Position numbers and translations under genes: made by a program. The notes under the pieces are model-generated. The model worked only from the letters and a program-made list of their open reading frames with translations, had not been told where the DNA came from and did no database searches. From contig CAMLEX010000383.1 of assembly GCA_946479055.1 (NCBI GenBank), positions 1-5,416 on the forward strand: a stretch of DNA of 5,416 nucleotides. The letters run 5' to 3'. This document shows, piece after piece, positions 1 through 5,416 of the stretch (its first letter is position 1; each line of letters starts with the position of its first letter). The DNA is from an uncultured Bacteroidota bacterium (GTDB lineage: Bacteria; Bacteroidota; Bacteroidia; Chitinophagales; Chitinophagaceae).

Positions 1-406
1 CTCTTGTTAATTCAAATGCCCGTAAAAAGAGATCTATCGAAATTTCTTCAGCTAATGTAAATCCTAAATATTCCTCACTCAAAACCTTTACAATAATAAC
101 TAACTCCCCTTCCACGAAAGATTTACTCAAACGTGTAATTCGATATTCATTGCGGGTATTTATTCCATAATATTTAAAACAGCATTGAGAAGTCGTACCG
201 TCAAACCATGTAATTTCTGCAAACCTCTCTTTGTTCTGGCCTCTAATACCAGGAGTATCAAATATTAATGCCCGGGAATTTTTGGGAATGTATAACCCAG
301 CTTGATGAGCCCCGGTTGCGCCTGAATCATTCGGACTTATAAACTTACAAAAGCTGTATTGATAAGATTTTACCGCGGCTATTGCACTTGATAATTCATC
401 AATCAT
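1..406 (-). CDS. EcoRII-N (B3-like) domain protein, 3' end outside window
   Basis: The frame opens at ATG 406-404 and stays open to the left edge (135 codons seen), so the C-terminus is missing. The visible part matches the N-terminal effector-binding domain of EcoRII from memory: residues 24-42 read SPNDSGATGAHQAGLYIPK (EcoRII has ANDTGATGGHQVGLYIP), and residues 83-92 read NTRNEYRITR (EcoRII KTRNEKRITR). In EcoRII the second segment belongs to the DNA-contacting surface of the B3-like pseudobarrel, which binds a second CCWGG copy and controls the catalytic domain. R85, E87 and R89 are the equivalent polar residues here. GELVII follows at 100-105. The gene starts 27 bp after the stop of the EcoRII-C-type nuclease and is probably the last or next gene of the same operon. 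No strong Shine-Dalgarno is seen. What follows the domain is unknown: it could be a domain-only partner subunit or carry its own nuclease module. The domain call is strong; the role in the system is inferred. Confidence 0.85.
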   Translation of the reverse strand, partial: MIDELSSAIAAVKSYQYSFCKFISPNDSGATGAHQAGLYIPKNSRALIFDTPGIRGQNKERFAEITWFDGTTSQCCFKYYGINTRNEYRITRLSKSFVEGELVIIVKVLSEEYLGFTLAEEISIDLFLRAFELTR

Positions 407-433
407 ATTAAAATATCTTTTTAAGATAAAACA

Positions 434-1660
434 TTAGAACAATATAAAATTTGCATCACTTTTATTTTGTTTAACAGTAAGTATTTCAATAAAATTCTTT
501 AAGGAAATAAGTTGCTTTTGCTGATCAATAGTATAAGTGTCTATAATTGGTTTGGGAATTATTAATTGAAGATTCTCGGCAATCATTTCCTCAGTTTGAT
601 TTTTGCTAATTGCTGGTTCAAAAGTTAATAAGTTCTTTTGCTTTAATCTTGCCGCTTCAGATAAGATTTGACGCCAGCGATCTTTTGCAGAGGTTTTGAC
701 ACCAAGCACAGTGAGCAATGAAACATCGAATGTAGAATCATGATATTCTTTTATACCCGGGAATATGAAATCAGGTTTTTTATTCAGCTCTGTTGCCTTT
801 CCTCTTGAATAGTTAATTTTATGAGCATCAAAGATTTTTAATAGGTGATTTTCAAATGCGTATCCTGCCCTTGATTTCCTTCTATTCTGTACACTAAGAG
901 AAAACTGAATAAAATCATCAACTTCAGTCCCTTTTTTACCAAATCCATTTTGAAGCTTTTCTTCAACGATGTGTTTTTCCAACGTCCGAAAAAGTAGCTC
1001 TTCCCTTTCCATCCAAGCTAAAAGAGTTTCATCCGGCGCTTCAAATGGATCGCTTTGTTTTATCGTTGACCTTGCGAATTCAGAGAACTCATTTTTTGCC
1101 GGAAATTTTTTCCCGAATTTCTTTAGAATTAAATCCAAATAATCTTCCCGCTCTTCAAGCTCAAAGCCAAGAGAAGACATGATATATTTACCCGCAAAGC
1201 CTAAGTCTTCTTTTTTACCAGTAAGGTCCTTAACGATAAATTTATTTTCAACTTCCGCTAAGCCAAAAAGCCATAAGAGTTGCTTCTCTGAAGTAGAATT
1301 GGCCGGAGCAATTATAACAGCCAAAGACTTTTTACCCGTTCTTGCAATAATAACCAGATCACCTACTGCGGCATTTTGTATTACGTCATTGGTGGTATAG
1401 TATAGCCTATACTCTGTTCTTGTAGCATGTTTTTCTCTCGCATCATACCATGTTAATCCCCCATCAGCTTCAACAATTTTATCTTCTTCATCTGATAATA
1501 AAATAAACTTGCCTTTAAATTTGAATTTTTCAGTACCAAAAATTTCTTTCATTTCTGTGATACCATTGAATTCATGTTGGTTCGAAGTGGGTTTTATCTC
1601 CACCTGACTGAGACGCTTTGCTGCAATTCCAGAAAAGAATTTTGAAAGACTATCAGACAT
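434..1660 (-). CDS. Type II restriction endonuclease, EcoRII C-terminal catalytic domain
   Basis: The protein has 408 residues and probably cuts unmodified DNA at the site protected by the adjacent methyltransferase. Residues about 250-395 are clearly EcoRII-C: SVQNRRKSRAG at 256-266, E270, NKKPDF at 293-298, VKT at 321-323 and KDRWRQIL at 326-333. D297 and K322 correspond to the PD-(D/E)xK catalytic pair of EcoRII (D299, K324), and E270 to its upstream acidic residue. The KDR at 326-328 falls where this family reads the CC:GG base pairs. No key residue is missing. The N-terminal part is not ordinary EcoRII-N. It carries TRTEYRLYY (80-88) and GDLVIIA (100-106), followed by LLWLFG (128-133), and may be a divergent B3-like effector domain. 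The ATG at 1660 lies inside the end of the methyltransferase gene (8-bp overlap), suggesting translational coupling; the next Met is residue 38. The length is close to EcoRII (about 400 residues). Expected specificity is CCWGG or CCNGG, inferred from the partner. Confidence 0.93.
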   Translation of the reverse strand: MSDSLSKFFSGIAAKRLSQVEIKPTSNQHEFNGITEMKEIFGTEKFKFKGKFILLSDEEDKIVEADGGLTWYDAREKHATRTEYRLYYTTNDVIQNAAVGDLVIIARTGKKSLAVIIAPANSTSEKQLLWLFGLAEVENKFIVKDLTGKKEDLGFAGKYIMSSLGFELEEREDYLDLILKKFGKKFPAKNEFSEFARSTIKQSDPFEAPDETLLAWMEREELLFRTLEKHIVEEKLQNGFGKKGTEVDDFIQFSLSVQNRRKSRAGYAFENHLLKIFDAHKINYSRGKATELNKKPDFIFPGIKEYHDSTFDVSLLTVLGVKTSAKDRWRQILSEAARLKQKNLLTFEPAISKNQTEEMIAENLQLIIPKPIIDTYTIDQQKQLISLKNFIEILTVKQNKSDANFILF

Positions 1661-2897
1661 TTGATTTATTCTTTTTCGATTTCAATACTTCTATGATCTC
1701 TCTTCCTACTGCTTCTATGAGTGGAACAACAACAGAGTTTCCAAATTGCTTATATCCCTGATTCATCGATACCTTGTCAACAATAAAATTGTCCGGATAT
1801 CCCTGAAGTCTGGCGGATTCTCTGATTGTTAACCTTCTGGGAGTTTTGTTAACTTGAGGAATTAGAATTTCGGCTCCATCTTTATAATATCTTGCACTCA
1901 TTGTTCTTGAAATTCCTTCTAAATCAACAAGGCCAAAACCAAATCCATTTCCTTTTGCCTTATGCTTTTTTGCATAATCCTGTAGATATTTCCACAAGTG
2001 ATTTGAAAGAGTATACTTTGGATCCGGTTTCTTTTCTAAAATATCCCCTATCTTATGATTTGCTTCTGGAAGTTTGACCTTAGAAAAATCAAACTTTATA
2101 TCGTTTCCAAATAACTTCTTATCAAATCCTACCATTATTGTTCTTTCTCTATGCTGAGGCACAAAATGCTTTCCATCCAAAACTTTATGATCAAAAGAAT
2201 ATTCTAAAGCTTCAAGTCTACTTTTAATTACTTTGAATGTATTTTTTTTATCGTGTGAAATCAGATTTTTTACGTTTTCCAAAAAAAATGCTCTTGGTCT
2301 ATGTTTTCTAATTATCTCTTCAATATGAAAAAAAAGATTTCCTTGTTTTTCATCTTCAAATCCATGCTTTCTACCAAGACTATTCTTTTTTGTTACTCCA
2401 GCAATTGAAAATGGCTGACACGGAAAACCACCACATAGCAAATGAAAGCTTTTAGGGATATTATCTTTAACCTCCTTCTTAGTGATATCGCCAAAGGGAA
2501 TTTCCCCAAAATTTGCACGATAAGTTTGCTGTGCATACTTATCCCACTCTGAACTAAAAACACATTTACCTCCCAGATTCTGAAGCGCCATTCTGAAGCC
2601 CCCTATGCCTGCAAACAAATCAATAAAAGTAAAATCTCCTTTGTCTGATTCGGGGAATGGAACATTTGCTTTTACTTCAAATAAGTATTCCTGAATAGCT
2701 TCTTCAACTTTTAATCCTGCAAAGCCATTTTCTGAATGTATATTTTCTTTGAAATAGGTTTTTGCAATTCTCCTAGCCTCCCCTTTTAGTTCATCATAGT
2801 GACTTAATAAAGTTTCTTCAATCGAAAATCCTTTGAATTGCTTTTTGGCCTCCCCTTTTGCTTTATACGCTTTTACATTAACCTTTGTACCTATCAT
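1653..2897 (-). CDS. dcm: DNA (cytosine-5-)-methyltransferase, Dcm/M.EcoRII type
   Basis: The enzyme transfers a methyl group from S-adenosylmethionine to C5 of cytosine and would protect host DNA from the adjacent nuclease. All main C5-methyltransferase motifs are present in order: DLFAGIGG (93-100, cofactor), SSEWD (115-119), GGFPCQPFS (156-164, catalytic C160), LENVKNL (206-212), QHRER (248-252), RRLTIRESARLQGYPD (354-369) and QFGNSVVVP (384-392). The target-recognition region is strikingly Dcm-like: WKYLQDYAKKHKAKGNGFG (302-320) and RTMSARYYKDGAEILI (331-346). This supports modification of CCWGG, or CCNGG as in the SsoII/ScrFI relatives. An 88-residue extension precedes motif I, as in Dcm and M.EcoRII; I see no helix-turn-helix in it. 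The ATG at 2897 overlaps the stop of the upstream regulator as ATGA, and no other Met occurs before motif I. The gene ends 8 bp inside the nuclease gene. It looks intact, at a normal length of 414 residues. Confidence 0.97.
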   Translation of the reverse strand: MIGTKVNVKAYKAKGEAKKQFKGFSIEETLLSHYDELKGEARRIAKTYFKENIHSENGFAGLKVEEAIQEYLFEVKANVPFPESDKGDFTFIDLFAGIGGFRMALQNLGGKCVFSSEWDKYAQQTYRANFGEIPFGDITKKEVKDNIPKSFHLLCGGFPCQPFSIAGVTKKNSLGRKHGFEDEKQGNLFFHIEEIIRKHRPRAFFLENVKNLISHDKKNTFKVIKSRLEALEYSFDHKVLDGKHFVPQHRERTIMVGFDKKLFGNDIKFDFSKVKLPEANHKIGDILEKKPDPKYTLSNHLWKYLQDYAKKHKAKGNGFGFGLVDLEGISRTMSARYYKDGAEILIPQVNKTPRRLTIRESARLQGYPDNFIVDKVSMNQGYKQFGNSVVVPLIEAVGREIIEVLKSKKNKSNV

Positions 2898-3136
2898 ACT
2901 TTTTTCTTTTTCCCGTTTGTGAATGTGTCTGTGTTAAAAAAATCCTTAAAGCTTATCTCCAGGCCATTACAAATGATCTTTGTCAGTGTATCAACCGATA
3001 CATTTCTTTTTCCATTTTCAACATGGTTCATGAAAGTTCTGTCCACCTCTGCTTTCCAGGCTACAGCTTCCTGAGTGAGATTTTTTTCAGTTCGCAGCTC
3101 TTTTATCCGCAAACCGATTTTGGCTTTAATATCCAT
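2894..3136 (-). CDS. XRE-family / C-protein-like transcriptional regulator of the R-M operon
   Basis: This 80-residue cytoplasmic DNA-binding protein has a single XRE/Cro-type helix-turn-helix, the size and layout of R-M controller (C) proteins. GLRIKELRTEKNLTQEAVA (8-26) gives helix 1 and the first HTH helix. DRTFMNHVENGKRN (32-45) gives the recognition helix and the ExGKRN turn usual in C proteins. Residues 47-67 (SVDTL to DFF) form the C-terminal helices of the fold. A basic tail, KKKK at 76-79, ends the protein and is unusual for the family. Its stop overlaps the methyltransferase start (ATGA), so the two are very probably co-transcribed and translationally coupled. A perfect inverted repeat 18 bp upstream of its ATG is the obvious binding site, so autoregulation is likely. 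Whether it activates, represses or both is inference; C proteins normally do both depending on dose. In some SsoII/ScrFI-type enzymes the HTH is fused to the methyltransferase, whereas here it is separate. Confidence 0.9.
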   Translation of the reverse strand: MDIKAKIGLRIKELRTEKNLTQEAVAWKAEVDRTFMNHVENGKRNVSVDTLTKIICNGLEISFKDFFNTDTFTNGKKKKV

Positions 3137-3154
3137 CTGGCAATAGTATTTTAT

Positions 3155-3185
3155 GTGACTTAAAGTATATTGGCCTTTAAGTCAC
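3155..3185. promoter_or_regulatory. Inverted repeat, likely C-protein operator
   Basis: GTGACTTAAAG (3155-3165) and CTTTAAGTCAC (3175-3185) are perfect 11-bp inverted copies separated by 9 bp, placed 18 bp upstream of the regulator's ATG. Each arm also fits the C-box pattern GACTnnnAGTC in 10 of its 11 positions, counting the free ones: TACTTTAAGTC on the minus strand at 3167-3157 and GACTTAAAGGC at 3183-3173. This resembles the paired boxes of controller-protein operators. A third half-site, TAAGTCA, recurs at 3192-3198 in the same orientation as the copy at 3178-3184. A hairpin role as vsr terminator is less likely because there is no following T-run on the minus strand. Confidence 0.75.
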
Positions 3186-3192
3186 GTTGAAT
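3164..3192 (-). promoter_or_regulatory. Candidate promoter for the regulator-methyltransferase-nuclease operon
   Basis: On the minus strand a TATACT hexamer (3169-3164) lies in the middle of the inverted repeat, 27 bp before the regulator's ATG. A weak upstream element, TTCAAC (3191-3186), sits 16 bp further up. A regulator bound to the repeat would cover this promoter, which fits autorepression. The match to the Bacteroidota consensus (TAnnTTTG at -7) is poor, so the call rests mainly on position. Confidence 0.3.
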
Positions 3193-3209
3193 AAGTCAGT
3201 AATAAGTTA

Positions 3210-3623
3210 TCAGGAAAGTTTCCTCAATAAAGACGAGAGAGTCTTTTCTACTTTGGCTGATTTAAGATCACATTCCCATACGGTGATGATCTTCCACCCT
3301 TCTTTTTTCAAAGCCTTGATAGCTTTGATGTCGTTGGAGCTATTGGCATTTATTTTACTGAGCCACCAATCAGTTCTTGTTTTGGGAACAACAAAATATT
3401 TACAATTAGTATGGCCATGCCAGAAGCAGCCATGAATAAAGATGACGGTTTTGTATTTGGGTAATACAAGATCTGGTTTGCCAGGTAATGCTTTATCGTG
3501 AAGTTTATAACGGAAGCCCTGCGCATGTAAAAATTTCCTTACCAGTAGTTCCGGTTTGGTGTTCGTCGCTCTTATCCGCGACATATTATAACTGCGGGTT
3601 ATTTTATCATGCACATCGGCCAT
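3210..3623 (-). CDS. vsr: Very short patch repair (Vsr) mismatch endonuclease
   Basis: Vsr nicks DNA 5' of the T in T:G mismatches formed when 5-methylcytosine deaminates at Dcm-type sites, starting very short patch repair. The chosen start is ATG 3623, giving 137 residues, because MADVHDK matches the E. coli Vsr N-terminus exactly. An in-frame extension to 3689 would add 22 residues with no Vsr similarity. Key residues keep nearly the E. coli numbering: M14, E25, D51 (in LPGKPD, 46-51), H64, F67, W68 and H69 (in HGCFWHGH, 64-71). The zinc ligands are C66, H71, C74 and C118. F67, W68 and M14 are the wedge that intercalates next to the mismatch. VWEC at 115-118 is the usual C-terminal motif. 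The protein is shorter than E. coli Vsr (156 residues) because the C-terminal tail is trimmed; the core is complete. It lies just upstream of the regulator, on the same strand, with the operator between them. It may therefore be transcribed separately or read through into the operon. Confidence 0.96.
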   Translation of the reverse strand: MADVHDKITRSYNMSRIRATNTKPELLVRKFLHAQGFRYKLHDKALPGKPDLVLPKYKTVIFIHGCFWHGHTNCKYFVVPKTRTDWWLSKINANSSNDIKAIKALKKEGWKIITVWECDLKSAKVEKTLSSLLRKLS

Positions 3624-3755
3624 GCTGTAAAAATAAATGATACTTTGCCAATGCCCAATAGCGATATGCAGTACAAGAGTGCGACGCAAGGGACGTTGAT
3701 CGTAGCTATAAAGCTGGTTACATAATTATTCTTATTCCCTGATTTTTAAACAGGC
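3624..3755. other. Intergenic spacer between TPR gene and vsr, with GC-rich block
   Basis: This 132-bp spacer has no supported gene. It is mostly AT-rich but contains a GC-rich patch at about 3666-3702, with the short palindrome TGCGACGCA at 3680-3688. The promoter for vsr is expected here, but I see no convincing consensus. A weak CCTG...CAGG stem at 3738-3754 follows the TPR stop on the minus strand without a T-run, so a terminator is not supported. Confidence 0.4.
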
Positions 3756-5416
3756 TTACTTAGTCACAAAATTCAACGCCTTCTCATAATTCGTGATCCA
3801 ATCGCTCTTGACCTCGCCCTGTGCATTGAAACCACCGTTCATGGCAAAGTCGTAACCAAATTCGGCGCCGATCATGCCGCCGGCAAGATCGCCGCTGGCA
3901 CTGCCACGCATGCCCAGGTCAGCAAATTCATTATTGTGATCAAACACGATATAGAATTGTTGCTGGATAGAACCCGAGGCTATGCCTTTGAAGCTGCCGT
4001 CTATTCCCGCTCCTGCATACAACGTAGAGGTTCCCGTTTTGAATTTCTTTTCAGCACCCACCTGTATCAGCTTATATACATCCGCCTCTATGTTATAACC
4101 ATCGCAGTCGGCATTTAATTTGGCCACCTGCAGCGACACACTTATCTTAAGCCAGGAAGGACAATTGATGTCCACATTCCGTGCTGAGGTTATGATCTCC
4201 TGCGCTTCTTCGCTGGTGAGCTTAGTGTTGCACGTCATATAAGGATCCAGCACCTGGTAGCTGCCAATGGCGGTTTGGAGGAAAGTAAAATAATTAGCTA
4301 CTGTTGCATACACCAGCCGCCTGTTGCCGGGACTGGGATCAAGCTGTGCGATACTGATAAGGCCGTTGATGTATTGCTTGTAATTGGATTGTGCTTCTTT
4401 GATCTTCGCCGACACAAAGCTATTGTGCTTACCCATTAATTCGTCGATCAGGGGTGTCTTCAGATCGCAGCATTTCTGTGCATAGGCCGCAAACGTTGCT
4501 TCGGTATTCCCGGGGCCCAGGGGCGGCTCGGGACATTTCAGTTCGTGATCCCTTTGGGCATGATCATATTGCAATTGGGTGAGGTATTGAACATCATCTT
4601 CATCGATGATCCCCAGCAGGGGAATATACTTGTCGCCCAGATCACTGATCAGTTCATTCACCAGGTCGTGGTAGACACCGGGATATAATTTCCCTTCGGC
4701 CCTGAGCTGTTCAGGTGTGGCCTGGCTGGCATTCATCCAGAACATTATTTCTTCCATGATAGATTGACGAAGACCTGCATGTTCGGCATTCCATGCCGCG
4801 GAAGCTTTTGAATTTTCCGGTGGATCGGGTATCTGGAATTTGCCTAGGGCGATTTCTTCAAAAAAATTCCGGTTATCAGTGCCATCGAGTTGCATTTTCT
4901 GTTTGCGGAGTGAAGCGAGGTTGATGCGGTTGCGATGACCTGACTTTACCAGCTGTGCCAGCGAAGACCTTCGCTGCGCTACCTGCATTTCTTTTTCAAA
5001 ATGCTGAAGCGCTTTTTCCGCATCGTTGCCAAACAAATATATCAACGCCATGGAACGATTGGCTTCGGGATTCAGTTCGTCAATGGAAAGACATTTCTGC
5101 AGGTATTGTTTTGATTTTGCCAGGTCGCCTAATCCAAAATAAGCCTGGCCCATATTGTTCAGCAACATACTACTGTTGGGTTTTTCTACCAGGCAATATT
5201 GGAGAATGGGTATGGCATGCTGTTCCAATCCCGACATATTGAAGAGGGCGGCGAGGTTATTCCACCCCGGAATATCCGCCGGATCTTTGCCGGCCGCTTT
5301 CATAGCCAATAATAAAGCGGACTGCGGATTATTATCGTACCATCCACCGATAGCGGCAGATTGGATCTCTTTTACAGATTTTGATGCAACAAATTGTTCC
5401 ACCTTTTGCACTGTCT
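3756..5416 (-). CDS. TPR-repeat protein with glycine-rich C-terminus, 5' end outside window
   Basis: The frame is open to the right edge; a GTG at 5411 is in frame but is not a convincing start, so the N-terminus (and any signal peptide) is missing. Counting from that GTG, 551 residues are visible. Residues about 47-148 form three tetratricopeptide repeats (for example NNLAALFNMSG at 51-61, NNMGQAYFGLGDLAKSKQYL at 85-104 and ANRSMALIYLFGNDAEKAL at 117-135), a protein-protein interaction scaffold. The middle part, about 180-440, is mostly helical and contains scattered cysteines (C293, C314, C315, C394, C417, C436). From about 455 the sequence becomes rich in Gly, Ala and Ser with alternating hydrophobics (TLYAGAGIDGSFKG, 463-476; ASGDLAGGMIGAEFGYDF, 505-522), suggesting beta strands. 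Cysteines and the beta-rich end suggest an exported protein, but this is inference. The specific function is not recognised. Its base composition is clearly more GC-rich than the R-M genes, and nothing ties it to them functionally. Confidence 0.8.
   Translation of the reverse strand, partial: TVQKVEQFVASKSVKEIQSAAIGGWYDNNPQSALLLAMKAAGKDPADIPGWNNLAALFNMSGLEQHAIPILQYCLVEKPNSSMLLNNMGQAYFGLGDLAKSKQYLQKCLSIDELNPEANRSMALIYLFGNDAEKALQHFEKEMQVAQRRSSLAQLVKSGHRNRINLASLRKQKMQLDGTDNRNFFEEIALGKFQIPDPPENSKASAAWNAEHAGLRQSIMEEIMFWMNASQATPEQLRAEGKLYPGVYHDLVNELISDLGDKYIPLLGIIDEDDVQYLTQLQYDHAQRDHELKCPEPPLGPGNTEATFAAYAQKCCDLKTPLIDELMGKHNSFVSAKIKEAQSNYKQYINGLISIAQLDPSPGNRRLVYATVANYFTFLQTAIGSYQVLDPYMTCNTKLTSEEAQEIITSARNVDINCPSWLKISVSLQVAKLNADCDGYNIEADVYKLIQVGAEKKFKTGTSTLYAGAGIDGSFKGIASGSIQQQFYIVFDHNNEFADLGMRGSASGDLAGGMIGAEFGYDFAMNGGFNAQGEVKSDWITNYEKALNFVTK

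Noticed and set aside
434..2897. Avoidance of CCWGG sites in the methyltransferase and nuclease genes (none seen by eye)
   Set aside because: In AT-rich DNA of this length only about one site is expected by chance, so absence is not informative. Sites do occur at 249-253, 2959-2963 and 3056-3060.
2838..3163. Two overlapping plus-strand open frames of 78 and 92 codons, rich in Phe, Ser and Cys
   Set aside because: They lie antisense to the regulator and methyltransferase start, show low-complexity composition typical of reverse-strand translation of Lys/Glu-rich genes, and match no family I recognise.
3187..3435. Plus-strand open frame of 82 codons antisense to vsr
   Set aside because: Vsr on the opposite strand has all catalytic and zinc-binding residues. 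The plus-strand frame has no recognisable domain and is explained as a shadow.
3624..3689. In-frame upstream start that would extend Vsr by 22 residues
   Set aside because: The added residues have no Vsr similarity, and MADVHDK at 3623 matches the known E. coli Vsr N-terminus.
3738..3754. CCTG...CAGG stem after the TPR stop as a transcription terminator
   Set aside because: The stem has only 4 bp, the loop is A/T-rich, and no T-run follows in the direction of transcription.
5409..5411. GTG as the true start of the TPR gene
   Set aside because: The frame stays open to the edge of the window. The GTG is only the first possible start codon in view, and no ribosome site or leader can be judged from the five bases before it.
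1..5416. CRISPR array, tRNA, rRNA or insertion sequence
   Set aside because: No regularly spaced repeats, tRNA-like cloverleaf, rRNA segment, transposase or terminal inverted repeats were found on either strand.

Overview
The window holds a compact, minus-strand restriction-modification (R-M) locus of the Dcm/EcoRII type, next to an unrelated tetratricopeptide-repeat (TPR) gene. Every supported gene reads leftwards. The likely host is a member of the Bacteroidota, perhaps a Chitinophagaceae relative. This is an inference from the AT-rich accessory genes, the lack of clear Shine-Dalgarno motifs and the style of the TPR protein; no marker gene is present to prove it.

In transcription order (right to left) the layout is as follows. 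A TPR protein whose 5' end lies outside the window occupies 5416-3756. A 132-bp spacer at 3755-3624 contains a small GC-rich block. A Vsr mismatch endonuclease lies at 3623-3210. A 73-bp gap carries a perfect 11-bp inverted repeat at 3155-3185, which looks like an operator. A small XRE/C-protein-like regulator (3136-2894) overlaps the start of a Dcm/M.EcoRII-like cytosine-5 methyltransferase (2897-1653) by 4 bp. The methyltransferase in turn overlaps an endonuclease with an EcoRII-type catalytic C-terminus (1660-434) by 8 bp. After 27 bp a further gene starts at 406 and runs off the left edge. It has no stop in the window and encodes a protein that begins with an EcoRII-N (B3-like) DNA-binding domain.

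The pieces make a consistent system. The methyltransferase target-recognition region closely resembles Dcm, and the nuclease shares the EcoRII-C/PspGI fold motifs. Vsr is the enzyme that repairs the T:G mismatches left when Dcm-type 5-methylcytosine deaminates. The expected target is therefore CCWGG or the related CCNGG. The regulator probably binds the inverted repeat and controls the regulator-methyltransferase-nuclease operon.

The most unusual feature is that an EcoRII-N-type domain is encoded by a separate downstream gene, while the nuclease carries its own divergent N-terminal domain with a related TRxEYR...G[D/E]LVII pattern. This could be a two-polypeptide version of the effector-regulated EcoRII architecture, or a second effector protein of unknown activity. 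The locus is visibly more AT-rich than the TPR gene, as expected for an acquired defence cassette.
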